64,000 nt of DNA from Candidatus Raymondbacteria bacterium RIFOXYA2_FULL_49_16 (GTDB taxonomy: Bacteria; Fibrobacterota; OXYB2-FULL-49-7; XYB2-FULL-49-35), in contig MFYT01000008.1 of NCBI GenBank assembly GCA_001789205.1, forward strand, positions 124,001-188,000. The letters are read 5' to 3'. The notes below the pieces were generated by a model. The model was not told the DNA's origin and did no database searches. It saw only the letters and a list, made by a program, of their open reading frames with translations. Positions 18,045-26,357 of this stretch are shown here, piece after piece. Made by a program: the position numbers and the translations under genes. Each line of letters begins with the position of its first letter. Position 1 is the stretch's first letter.

Positions 18045-18377
18045 ATGTTTGATGATCACGACAGGTTTCTCAGCAAAAACAACGCGCTTGCCCGCGGTTA
18101 CGCACTTGCCGGAACTCAAGACAAACTGCAGAAAAAGTTCGGCGCCGAGGCAGACGTCCCCCAGAGCATGTCCTGCTTCAACTGCAAAAAAAAACACAAA
18201 TGCCTTGAGTTTAAGGCAAAGAGCACGGGCGGCAGCGCCGGAGCGGTTTCCATCTCAAGCGACATGAGTTTTATCTGTGACCGTTACGAACCGGTCCCCA
18301 TTTCAAAAAAAGAAAAGTCCCTCTCGTCCCAAGAGGTCAAAAGTATCATGAAAGCCGCAAAGAAGGGTCGGCTATAG
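18045..18377 (+). CDS. Cys-containing 110-aa protein of unknown function
   Basis: I do not recognise this family. The ATG at 18045 is chosen over a TTG six bases upstream. The product is charged and soluble, with a SCFNCKKKHKCLEF motif (three Cys in C-x2-C-x5-C spacing) and a fourth Cys in FICDRYE about 35 residues later. This could bind zinc or a metal cluster. It lies 18 bases after glcF and four bases before rnfC, so it is almost certainly co-transcribed with both. A role in Rnf assembly or regulation is possible but unproven. Confidence 0.65.
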   Translation: MFDDHDRFLSKNNALARGYALAGTQDKLQKKFGAEADVPQSMSCFNCKKKHKCLEFKAKSTGGSAGAVSISSDMSFICDRYEPVPISKKEKSLSSQEVKSIMKAAKKGRL

Positions 18378-18381
18378 ACAT

Positions 18382-19719
18382 ATGGCCCATCTGGTCCGCA
18401 GCTCAAAAACGTTTTATGGCGGCGTACATCCAGCGGAATACAAAGGCGCTTCCGAACATCTTCCCATTGAAATTCTCCCTCTGCCACATAAAGTGGTGTT
18501 ACCGCTTTCACAGCATCTTGGCGCTCCTTCGGCTCCCTGCGTAAAAGTCTCCGATACGGTAAAAACAGGACAAAAGATAGCGGACGCGGCGGGTTTTATT
18601 TCAGTGCCCCTGCATGCAAGCATCACGGGAACAGTTACCGCAATAGGCGCATTTCCCCACCCAAACGGACGACGCATGGAAGCCATCGTCATTGAAGGAA
18701 ACGGCACGGACGAAAAGGAACCGGCAATGTCCATGCATGATCCTTTGTCACTGGATAACTCGCCCCTCAAACAAGCGGTTATTGCGGCTGGTATCGTAGG
18801 ACTTGGCGGCGCCGCTTTCCCCACTCATGTAAAACTCTCGCCTCCAAAGGAAAAGACGCTTGATCTTCTTATCATCAATGGATGCGAATGCGAACCTTAT
18901 CTCACGTGCGACAACCGGATCATGATTGAGCAGGCGGACCGGATTGTCGAAGGCATCAGGCTTCTTAAAAAGATACTATGCCTCAAAAAAGCGGTGGTGG
19001 GCATTGAAAACAACAAGCCGGAGGCAGCGCAATCACTGGCTAAAGCCAGCGCCGCTGATCCGGAAATATCTGTTATCGTCATAAAAACAAAATACCCGCA
19101 GGGAGGGGAAAAACAACTCATCAAATCGCTGACCGGCAGAGAAGTCCCTCCCCCCCCCGCCCTTCCAATGGACGCTGGCGTGGTCGTTCATAATGTTGCC
19201 ACCTGTATCGCTGTCCGCGACGCTGTTGTTGACGGGACCCCCTGCTACCAAAGGGTGCTGACCGTGAGCGGCGATGCTATTGCAACGCCAAAAAACCTAC
19301 TGGTGAGAAATGGAACGTTGCTTTCAGACATTATTGCATTTTGCGGCGGAACCGCCCCAAATCTGAAGAAAGTCGTTATCGGCGGTCCCATGATGGGTAT
19401 TGCCGCTGTCACTATCGACGTTCCCGTACTGAAAGCCACATCGGGGCTGCTTTTCCTGTCTGAAAAATGCGCCATATCCTACGCGGAAAGCAGTTGCATA
19501 CGTTGCGGAAGTTGTGTCCGCGCCTGTCCCATGGGACTGGCGCCAAGCACACTCTGCGGCTTGGTCAAGAAACGGCGATGGGATTCGTTAAAGGAAGAGG
19601 GGGCGCTCGAATGCATTGAATGCGGGTCGTGCGCTTACAGCTGTCCAGCGCGTATTCCGCTGGTTCAATACATTAAAATCGGGAAAGCGGAACTGAATGC
19701 CAGAGCCAGAAAAAAGTGA
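18382..19719 (+). CDS. rnfC: Rnf electron transport complex subunit C
   Basis: RnfC is the peripheral NADH-side subunit of the ferredoxin:NAD+ oxidoreductase. The 445-residue protein starts with the RnfC barrel-sandwich region (YKGASEH...PLPHKVVLPLSQHLG), then the NADH/FMN-binding fold with GLGGAAFPTHVKL and INGCECEPYLT. Two 4Fe-4S motifs close it, CIRCGSCVRACP and CIECGSCAYSCP. It lacks the long Ala-rich tail of gammaproteobacterial RnfC and is like the shorter anaerobe form. It overlaps rnfD by 23 bases. Confidence 0.95.
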   Translation: MAHLVRSSKTFYGGVHPAEYKGASEHLPIEILPLPHKVVLPLSQHLGAPSAPCVKVSDTVKTGQKIADAAGFISVPLHASITGTVTAIGAFPHPNGRRMEAIVIEGNGTDEKEPAMSMHDPLSLDNSPLKQAVIAAGIVGLGGAAFPTHVKLSPPKEKTLDLLIINGCECEPYLTCDNRIMIEQADRIVEGIRLLKKILCLKKAVVGIENNKPEAAQSLAKASAADPEISVIVIKTKYPQGGEKQLIKSLTGREVPPPPALPMDAGVVVHNVATCIAVRDAVVDGTPCYQRVLTVSGDAIATPKNLLVRNGTLLSDIIAFCGGTAPNLKKVVIGGPMMGIAAVTIDVPVLKATSGLLFLSEKCAISYAESSCIRCGSCVRACPMGLAPSTLCGLVKKRRWDSLKEEGALECIECGSCAYSCPARIPLVQYIKIGKAELNARARKK

Positions 19720-20698
19720 ACCAATAGCATTGCTTGCCGTGGGGCCCTCACCCCATCTGGCGCGTAGCGATGATACACAGCGCATCATGCTGTCCGTTGT
19801 TATTGCGCTTGTCCCGGCAATAGCGGCAAGCATCGTGTTCTTCGGTTTTGATTCGATTCGTGTATTGGCGCTTACCATTGCCGCCTGCGTTGTCTTTGAG
19901 AAGGTATTCCTCAAACTGTTTAAAAACGAGGGGCGTATAGACGATTGGTCCGCGGTGGTAACGGGCATTCTTTTAGCGTTCAATCTTCCTGCGTCATCAC
20001 CATGGTGGCTTATTCTTACAGGATCCCTAGTCGCCATGCTTCTGGGAAAGCATATTTACGGCGGCCTTGGCCACAATCCCTTCAACCCAGCTTTGATAGC
20101 GCGCATTTTCCTTCTTATATCCTGGCCAACTTGCATGACTTCATTTCCGAAGACACGATTTATGGCCGATGGCATCTCTTCGGCAACGCCGCTTGGTATT
20201 CTGAAGACAGACGGGCTTGCCAAACTCCAGGCTTCGCTTGGAGGCAGTCCTTTTAACCTGGCTTTGGGCAATGTCCCCGGTTCTCTTGGTGAAATTTCAG
20301 CGCTGGCAATTTTTATAGGCGCACTCTATTTGTTCTACAAAGGATATATCCGCTGGCATATACCCGCGGCATTTATTGGCACGGTCTTCGCCTTCACGGG
20401 AATTTTTTATCTTGCCCAGCCGGAAACATACGCATCACCGGTTTTCCATGTTTTTGCAGGTGGACTTTTTCTGGGCGCTTTTTTCATGGCAACTGACATG
20501 GTTACCACCCCCATTACCTCAGCAGGCATGCTGCTTTTTGGTTTTGGGTGCGGACTCATCACATCGGTTATCCGGCTCTGGGGCGGATATCCTGAAGGCG
20601 TCGCGTTTTCAATTCTTATTATGAATGCGTTTACACCGCTCATAGATAGATATGTCAAACCTGCACGATTCGGGAAAATAAAAAGCAGAAAACCATGA
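19697..20698 (+). CDS. rnfD: Rnf electron transport complex subunit D
   Basis: RnfD is a multi-pass inner-membrane subunit with a covalently bound FMN. The 333-residue protein has many hydrophobic helices and the GLGHNPFNPAL loop. The likely flavinylation site is the Thr in ISSATPLGIL, where the family has SGATPL. The order C-D-G-E-A-B is the usual one. The start at 19697 lies inside the rnfC end, and the stop overlaps the rnfG start (ATGA). Confidence 0.94.
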   Translation: MPEPEKSEPIALLAVGPSPHLARSDDTQRIMLSVVIALVPAIAASIVFFGFDSIRVLALTIAACVVFEKVFLKLFKNEGRIDDWSAVVTGILLAFNLPASSPWWLILTGSLVAMLLGKHIYGGLGHNPFNPALIARIFLLISWPTCMTSFPKTRFMADGISSATPLGILKTDGLAKLQASLGGSPFNLALGNVPGSLGEISALAIFIGALYLFYKGYIRWHIPAAFIGTVFAFTGIFYLAQPETYASPVFHVFAGGLFLGAFFMATDMVTTPITSAGMLLFGFGCGLITSVIRLWGGYPEGVAFSILIMNAFTPLIDRYVKPARFGKIKSRKP

Positions 20699-21300
20699 AA
20701 GATACTGTCCGTTATATAACTGTTCTTGCGGTGATCTGCGCCACAGCGGCGGGTTTGCTGGCATATGTTAACCAGAAGACCCTAGGTCCCATTGCAGCGG
20801 TCAACAACCTGATAAAAGTTAATGCCATACGCGAAGTGCTTGCCTCGGCCATTCCCGACCTTCAGCTTGCAGCCAATCCCGACTCTGACCGTGTTATTTT
20901 TCACATACCAGACAGTGAAACCGGAAAAGACAAGGAGATATCTTTCTATCGGGCGCGAAACGCAAGCGGTTCCTGCGCGGGCTATGCGGTTAAAACCGCG
21001 TCCCTGGTAGGATATGCGGGCGCCATTAGCCTCATGGTCGGTCTTTCACTTGAAGGGAAGATTACCGGAACCTGTGTGCTGGAACAGAAAGAGACCCCCG
21101 GACTTGGAACAAAAATTAAAGATGTCCTTTTTTCGGGGCAATTTATCGGACTTGTACGGGCAGGCAGCGACATCAAGATAAAGAAATTCGGCGGTTCCAT
21201 TGAATCGGTCACCGGCGCTTCGATCTCAAGCCATGCATACACAGCAGCGGTCAATGAAGCACTGAAATTATACGAAAAAAAACTTAAAGGACAACAGTAA
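20695..21300 (+). CDS. rnfG: Rnf electron transport complex subunit G
   Basis: RnfG is anchored by one N-terminal helix (residues 6-25) and has an FMN-binding domain outside the cytoplasm. The site for covalent FMN is VTGASISSHAYTAAV, matching the S/T-G-A-S/T signature modified by ApbE; no apbE gene is in the window. QKETPGLGTKI is also typical of the FMN-binding domain. The 201-residue length is normal, and its start overlaps the rnfD stop. Confidence 0.93.
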   Translation: MKDTVRYITVLAVICATAAGLLAYVNQKTLGPIAAVNNLIKVNAIREVLASAIPDLQLAANPDSDRVIFHIPDSETGKDKEISFYRARNASGSCAGYAVKTASLVGYAGAISLMVGLSLEGKITGTCVLEQKETPGLGTKIKDVLFSGQFIGLVRAGSDIKIKKFGGSIESVTGASISSHAYTAAVNEALKLYEKKLKGQQ

Positions 21301-21305
21301 TACCC

Positions 21306-21893
21306 ATGTCACGCATACGGACGCTTACGAACGGCATTGTACGTGAAAACCCGCTTTTTGTCATTGTGCTGGGCTTATGTCCGTCGCTTGCGGTAACCAC
21401 TTCAGCCCAAAATGCGCTGGGTATGGGGCTTGCGTTTACCTTTGTTCTTCTTGGTTCCAATATTGTGATAGCGTCGATAAAAAATGCGATCCCCAACCAG
21501 ATACGGATTCCTTGTTTTATAACGGTGATTGCCACCTTTGTGACCATCGTAGACCTGGTCATGAAGGGATACTTTTATGAACTATACAAGAGCCTGGGCA
21601 TTTTTATCCCGCTTATCGTCGTCAACTGCATTGTTCTTGCGCGGGCCGAGGCGTTTGCCAGCAAAAAAAGTATTTTTGATTCACTTTTAGACGCAATCGG
21701 CATGGGCATTGGATTTACCTTGGCAATCCTTATAATTGGTTCAATCAGAGAGATACTAGGCGACGGCTCAATTTTCGGCTTCAAGATATTTAAAAACTTC
21801 AGCCCGGCGCTTATTTTCATTCTACCGCCAGGAGCGTTTATTACACTTGGATTTATAGTGGCTTTTTTCACCAAATACCTGAAAAAAAAATGA
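21306..21893 (+). CDS. rnfE: Rnf electron transport complex subunit E
   Basis: The 195-residue, six-helix membrane protein of the RnfA/RnfE (NqrD/E) family carries the start segment ENPLFVIVLGLCPSLAVT, with the Cys that helps hold a membrane-embedded Fe-S site. NAIPNQIRIPCFI has the second family Cys, and the C-terminal GSIREILGDGSIFG matches RnfE. RnfE and RnfA form the core through which electrons cross the membrane and ions are thought to move. It lies 5 bases after rnfG. Confidence 0.95.
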   Translation: MSRIRTLTNGIVRENPLFVIVLGLCPSLAVTTSAQNALGMGLAFTFVLLGSNIVIASIKNAIPNQIRIPCFITVIATFVTIVDLVMKGYFYELYKSLGIFIPLIVVNCIVLARAEAFASKKSIFDSLLDAIGMGIGFTLAILIIGSIREILGDGSIFGFKIFKNFSPALIFILPPGAFITLGFIVAFFTKYLKKK

Positions 21894-21911
21894 TTAAGGC
21901 AGGATATGTGA

Positions 21912-22490
21912 ATGACTGAAATACTTCTGATTGTTGTAAGCGCGGTACTGGTTAACAATTTTGTCCTCATGCAATTCCTGGGAATATGCCCGTTTATGGG
22001 CGTTTCCCAGAAAATTGAGACTTCGATTGGCATGGGGCTGGCGGTCATGTTCGTCATGACTGTCGCAAACGCGTTGACCTGGAACGTACAGCACTTTATT
22101 CTGACTCCATTTGGTCTTCAATATTTAGGCACGGTAAGCTTTATCCTGCTTATCGCCGCTCTTGTACAGCTGGTTGAGATAATATTGAAAAAGACGACCC
22201 CCGCCTTGTACCAGGCACTGGGCATCTACCTTCCGCTGATAACCACCAACTGCGCAGTGCTTGGATGCGTTCTGCTTTTTATTAAAAAAGATTATGGATT
22301 TGTCGGATCGGTCATATTCGGGCTCAGTTCAGCGTCAGGGTTTACCCTTGCACTGCTTATTTTCTCTGGAATCAGAGAACGGCTGGAATACGCCAAGATA
22401 CCCGCGCTATTAAAGGGTCTGCCTATAACTTTTTTAACCGCGGGGCTTTTATCAATGGCTTTTATGGGATTTTCAGGTTTGGTGAAATAA
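21912..22490 (+). CDS. rnfA: Rnf electron transport complex subunit A
   Basis: The 192-residue membrane protein starts with the RnfA signature VNNFVLMQFLGICPFMGVS and has the TTNCAVLG motif. The paired cysteines are those expected to ligate the 2Fe-2S site at the RnfA/RnfE interface. The C-terminal SGIRERLEYAKIP is also typical. It follows rnfE by 18 bases and precedes rnfB. Confidence 0.95.
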   Translation: MTEILLIVVSAVLVNNFVLMQFLGICPFMGVSQKIETSIGMGLAVMFVMTVANALTWNVQHFILTPFGLQYLGTVSFILLIAALVQLVEIILKKTTPALYQALGIYLPLITTNCAVLGCVLLFIKKDYGFVGSVIFGLSSASGFTLALLIFSGIRERLEYAKIPALLKGLPITFLTAGLLSMAFMGFSGLVK

Positions 22491-22509
22491 AATTATCTAT
22501 TTTTTAGCT

Positions 22510-23343
22510 ATGGAACAACCACTCATAACAGCTATTTTCGCGCTCGCTTCGCTCGGTATACTTTCCGCTGCGGGATTAGGTATTGCCGCGCGATATTTTT
22601 CCGTTGTTGAAGACCCTTTGCTGTCAAAAATCGCTGAAGCGCTTCCTGGCGCGAATTGCGGTGCGTGCGGGTTTCCCGGATGCGTCAATTACGCTCACGC
22701 CATACTCGGTAATAAATCCGACATAAATTTATGCGCACCCGGCGGAAACGCGACGGTTGAGAAGATTGCCGCCCTGCTTGGAAAAGAAGCCTCTGTGAAA
22801 GAGCGTGAGGTGGCCCGGGTCCGCTGTTTTGGACATTGTTCCGCTGTCGTGTCCCGGAGCGCTTATACCGGCGTCCAGACATGCAAGGCCGCGGACCTGC
22901 TCAATGGCGGTCAGAAGGAGTGTTCCTACGGCTGCCTGGGATTAGGTGATTGCGTAAAGGCCTGTCCTTTTGGCGCCATGATAATGGGTGAAAACGGGCT
23001 GCCGTCCATTGATGAGGAAAAATGCACTGGATGCGGCATTTGCGCGCTGGAATGCCCCAAGCGCATCATTACACTTGAAAAAAAGAAGAACCGTGTTATT
23101 CTCAAATGTTCCTCGCCCGAAAACGCGCGGGTTGTCCGTAAGGCATGCGCCGTAGGATGCACTGCGTGCGGATTGTGCGCCAAATCGTGTCCTCATAAAG
23201 CGCTTTCCATGCAAAACAATCTTCCCGTGTGGGATTGGAGCATGTGTGAAAATTGCACCACCTGTTCGGAAGTGTGTCCGCGCGACATCATTTTCTTTGA
23301 CGGGGCGCCCATTCCAAAAGCTAAAAAAAAGTCTGAAAGCTGA
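22510..23343 (+). CDS. rnfB: Rnf electron transport complex subunit B, multi-cluster type
   Basis: RnfB accepts electrons from ferredoxin. The 277-residue protein has an N-terminal membrane helix, then the Fe-S domain NCGACGFPGCVNYA. It continues with four ferredoxin-like motifs: CLGLGDCVKACP, CTGCGICALECP, CTACGLCAKSCP and CENCTTCSEVCP. Proteobacterial RnfB generally has fewer clusters and is shorter; the longer set is like RnfB of clostridia, Bacteroidota and other anaerobes. This supports a ferredoxin-driven, ion-pumping complex. It is four bases upstream of the RseC-like gene. Confidence 0.94.
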   Translation: MEQPLITAIFALASLGILSAAGLGIAARYFSVVEDPLLSKIAEALPGANCGACGFPGCVNYAHAILGNKSDINLCAPGGNATVEKIAALLGKEASVKEREVARVRCFGHCSAVVSRSAYTGVQTCKAADLLNGGQKECSYGCLGLGDCVKACPFGAMIMGENGLPSIDEEKCTGCGICALECPKRIITLEKKKNRVILKCSSPENARVVRKACAVGCTACGLCAKSCPHKALSMQNNLPVWDWSMCENCTTCSEVCPRDIIFFDGAPIPKAKKKSES

Positions 23344-23346
23344 TCC

Positions 23347-23793
23347 ATGTCAATGGTGCAGCGGGGTGTTGTCTCTGAAATCCATCCAGACCATTATGTG
23401 ATTACTGTTATACGTCATTCAGCATGTTCTACCTGCAGCACAAAAGGCGCCTGTGCGGAATCAGAACAAAAACCTCTCCAGGTGCACGTGGGCCGCTCTG
23501 GCAGCGACAGGTATGAAAAGGGTGAGTGCGTGGACATGCACATGGGGGCTTCCAAGCTTATTTCAGCGACGTTTCTTGCGTATATACTGCCTTTGATGCT
23601 TATGCTTTTGGCTTTGTTCCTCTCGGGTATTTTTATTTCAGGCGTTTCAGACGGCGTACGTTCGGTCTGGGCTTTTTTGGGTCTTGCGGCGGGTTTTGTT
23701 TTGTTGCGCATACTGCATCCCCTTATGCGGAAACGCAGAAGTTTTGAAATCACTCTCTCGAAGGCAGTGGAACAGTTTCAATCCACTGTTTGA
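23347..23793 (+). CDS. rseC: RseC/MucC-like membrane protein
   Basis: The 148-residue protein has an N-terminal domain with four Cys (ACSTCSTKGACAE region), then two membrane helices (about residues 75-97 and 105-122), the layout of the SoxR-reducing-system/RseC/MucC family. Family members sit next to rnf/rsx genes in many genomes and are thought to help keep the complex or SoxR reduced. It is the last gene of the glc-rnf run. Its last 44 bases overlap the convergent receiver gene. Confidence 0.85.
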   Translation: MSMVQRGVVSEIHPDHYVITVIRHSACSTCSTKGACAESEQKPLQVHVGRSGSDRYEKGECVDMHMGASKLISATFLAYILPLMLMLLALFLSGIFISGVSDGVRSVWAFLGLAAGFVLLRILHPLMRKRRSFEITLSKAVEQFQSTV

Positions 23794-24124
23794 ACTTCGG
23801 CATCTCCAGGGGTTTGGAAAATACCGCATCAGCATCAATACCCTGAACTTTTTCTCCCACATATAGCTGATTAAAAGTTCCGGAAATAACAACAAGTACC
23901 ATATTCTTCAATTTGGGGTCTTCTTTGATTTTACGTATCATTTCATGGCCATTCATCCGGGGAAGATTCAGGTCAATGATAACAATATCCGGGATCTTTA
24001 TTTTGGCTATTTTTAATCCATAAATGCCATCAACTGCTACAGTTACGTCACATTCATTTAGTATTTCAGACATAAGCTCGCACAAGTTCTTGTTGTCTTC
24101 AACTATGAGAATATTCCGTTTCAT
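23750..24124 (-). CDS. single-domain response regulator
   Basis: The 124-residue receiver has the acidic pair ED at residues 9-10, phospho-acceptor Asp51 in IIDLNLPRMNG, the Ser of VISG and the Lys of FSKPLE. There is no output domain. I start at the ATG at 24124; nine upstream codons carry no family match. It is monocistronic, 101 bases after dusB, and its 3' end overlaps the RseC-like gene head-to-head by 44 bases. Kinase and target are unknown. Confidence 0.85.
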   Translation of the reverse strand: MKRNILIVEDNKNLCELMSEILNECDVTVAVDGIYGLKIAKIKIPDIVIIDLNLPRMNGHEMIRKIKEDPKLKNMVLVVISGTFNQLYVGEKVQGIDADAVFSKPLEMPKFKQWIETVPLPSRE

Positions 24125-24225
24125 ATTATTAAAACATAGGTCAATTACCAAACCCGATGCAAGTGTTTAGTAAAAAGACATATCATATTTAAAACAGGCC
24201 TATTAGATGGTTTTTGGCACAGAAC

Positions 24226-25215
24226 CTAATCATGATCGATGTATAAGCGGACATTTTCCATGAATTCTTGGAATGTATTGCTGCGTAGCGCCTGGGTCCT
24301 TAAATGGGAGCAGCCGGCTTTGCCACGGAGAAACCTGACCGCCATCTGCTTGCCTTTTCCAAGGATTGCCTGTGCGTGGAGGCCTTCGTTCCTGAGCAAT
24401 TCAGCATAACGCGGAAACATCGCGTATTTAAAATCCAGAATGGAAGCCTCTGGCTTTCCAGCCCTGTGTGCAATGATTTTTCTGAATATCCATGGATCAG
24501 AAAGCATGCCGCGGCCTATCATTACAGCTGGTACGCCGGAAGAACCGACGCGGTCATCATAATCCTCAGGGGTTTTTATATCGCCATTCCCGACAACGGG
24601 TATGGTCAACCTCTCCCGTACCCTGCCGATCAATTCCCAATCAGCCAGTCCTTGGAACCCTTGTTCTTTTGTCCTGCCGTGCACAGTGAGCAGATCCGCC
24701 CCGGCCTGTTGGACAATATCAGCGACTTCGAAGCAGTTGATTGTATCCTGGCTCCATCCCAGCCTGATTTTCACCGCCACAGGGATAAATACCGCCGCCT
24801 TGACAGCTGCTATTATCTCTCCAATTTGTTCGGGCTTTTTCAGGAGCTCGGCACCGCCGCCTTTTTTAACAATCCGCGGCGCAGGACACCCGCAATTGAT
24901 ATCAACGACATTCGCCCCATGCTCTTGCGCCATGCGCGCGCCTATTGCCATTCGTGAGGGGTTTGCCCCGAAAATTTGAATGGCGTAGAGCGTTTGCGAA
25001 TCTTCCGGAGATTTTTCCATGAGTCTGAGCGTGGGTCTGTTAAAACGCGTCATTCCTTCGACACTAACGAACTCTGAATAGTACAAGCCAACACAGCCAG
25101 GATTCAATTCCCTGATGAATTGCCTGAAGGCCCTTCCCGTAATGCCGGACATGGGGGCCTGAATGAGCGGAGGGTCAATCACGACGCCATCGCGTATTTT
25201 AAGCGGCGTACACAT
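24226..25215 (-). CDS. dusB: tRNA-dihydrouridine synthase
   Basis: Dus enzymes use FMN and NADPH to reduce uridines in tRNA. The 329-residue protein has the APMSGITGRAFRQ start, the catalytic Cys in DINCGCPAPRI (about residue 100), the KIRLGW strand, LTVHGRTKEQGF and the FMN-phosphate loop GNGDI...MIGRGMLSDPW. Length and motifs fit the DusB group, but DusA/C cannot be fully excluded. It is divergent from the DUF512 gene across a 38-base gap. Confidence 0.9.
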   Translation of the reverse strand: MCTPLKIRDGVVIDPPLIQAPMSGITGRAFRQFIRELNPGCVGLYYSEFVSVEGMTRFNRPTLRLMEKSPEDSQTLYAIQIFGANPSRMAIGARMAQEHGANVVDINCGCPAPRIVKKGGGAELLKKPEQIGEIIAAVKAAVFIPVAVKIRLGWSQDTINCFEVADIVQQAGADLLTVHGRTKEQGFQGLADWELIGRVRERLTIPVVGNGDIKTPEDYDDRVGSSGVPAVMIGRGMLSDPWIFRKIIAHRAGKPEASILDFKYAMFPRYAELLRNEGLHAQAILGKGKQMAVRFLRGKAGCSHLRTQALRSNTFQEFMENVRLYIDHD

Positions 25216-25253
25216 GCCATTAAATATAATTAATAGTTATATTCTAATTGAGA

Positions 25254-26357
25254 ATGGAAAAGGTATTTAACGCGTTGCGCGGCCCCAAGGAAGCGCTGGG
25301 AATCACCACCAACGATTTCAGGATACGAAGATGTAACAACCGGTGCATTTTCTGCTTTGTCGACCAGATGCCTCCAGGGTTGCGAAGGACCCTCTACATC
25401 AAAGACGACGATTTCAGGCTCTCTTTTCTGCATGGGGCCTATATAACCGCGACAAATTTATCGCGGAAGGACATTGACAGGATTTTTACCTATAAAATTT
25501 CACCGCTCTATTTTTCCGTGCACGCAACAGACCGCGCTATCCGGAATGCATTATTACGCAATCCCCGGGCGCCCGACATCATGGGACTGCTGATAAAATG
25601 CGCTGAGAAAAGGATTGGATTCCATACTCAGATAGTCTGTTGTCCGGGAATAAACGACGGCCCCGTTCTTCGCAAGACCATTCAGGACCTTGCGCTTCTT
25701 TATCCTTCGCTGCTTTCAATCGCCGTGGTGCCGGTTGGTCTCACACGTTTCAGGAAAAACAACGATCCGGTGCAGCCGGTCACCGCGTACCATGCCCGGC
25801 GGATTCTCGCCATTGTACATGCGGCACAAAACAAGATACGAAGCGCGCATGTTCCCAATTTTCTTTTTGCGGCCGACGAACTTTATATCGCCGCCCATCA
25901 CACGCTGCCGCCTTTTCGCCACTACCGGGATTTTCCCCAGTTTGAGAATGGCGTTGGCATGATGCGCTCATTTATCACTGAACTTACCAGGCATATCAAG
26001 ACTATTCACCGAAGATCATCTCCGCAAAGTCGGATCGGCATTATTACGGGGACATCCGCGGCTCCGTTTCTTGTCCCGCTTTTTTCCCGTTTTGGCCGCA
26101 AGACCGGACATGTTTTCCGGATAATTCCGGTGCAAAACAGGCTCTTCGGCCCTTCAGTGACAGTGACAGGGCTCTTGACCGGCGTGGATATGCTCGCTGC
26201 CGCATGTACGCTTCGCCACGAACTAGACCTTGTCTATATTCCTCCTAATTGCCTGAACCAGGACAATCTGACCGTTGATGGATACACGGTAAAACGCATG
26301 TCCGGAATCCTTGGCTGCCCGGTACGGTCCCTTTCTGACTTCGGGGAACTATCATGA
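25254..26357 (+). CDS. DUF512 radical-SAM protein lacking the N-terminal PDZ domain
   Basis: The 367-residue protein matches the DUF512 family of putative Fe-S oxidoreductases: CNNRCIFCFVDQM (Cys27, 31, 34 in C-x3-C-x2-C spacing), YIKDDDFRLSFL, the FSVHATD strand, CCPGINDGPVL and VVPVGLTRFR, followed by the family C-terminal region. Family members normally begin with a PDZ-like domain of about 60-70 residues. Here the Cys motif begins at residue 27, so that domain is absent and no room is left upstream (38-base gap to dusB). The substrate of the family is unknown. It overlaps the next gene by four bases. Confidence 0.8.
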   Translation: MEKVFNALRGPKEALGITTNDFRIRRCNNRCIFCFVDQMPPGLRRTLYIKDDDFRLSFLHGAYITATNLSRKDIDRIFTYKISPLYFSVHATDRAIRNALLRNPRAPDIMGLLIKCAEKRIGFHTQIVCCPGINDGPVLRKTIQDLALLYPSLLSIAVVPVGLTRFRKNNDPVQPVTAYHARRILAIVHAAQNKIRSAHVPNFLFAADELYIAAHHTLPPFRHYRDFPQFENGVGMMRSFITELTRHIKTIHRRSSPQSRIGIITGTSAAPFLVPLFSRFGRKTGHVFRIIPVQNRLFGPSVTVTGLLTGVDMLAAACTLRHELDLVYIPPNCLNQDNLTVDGYTVKRMSGILGCPVRSLSDFGELS

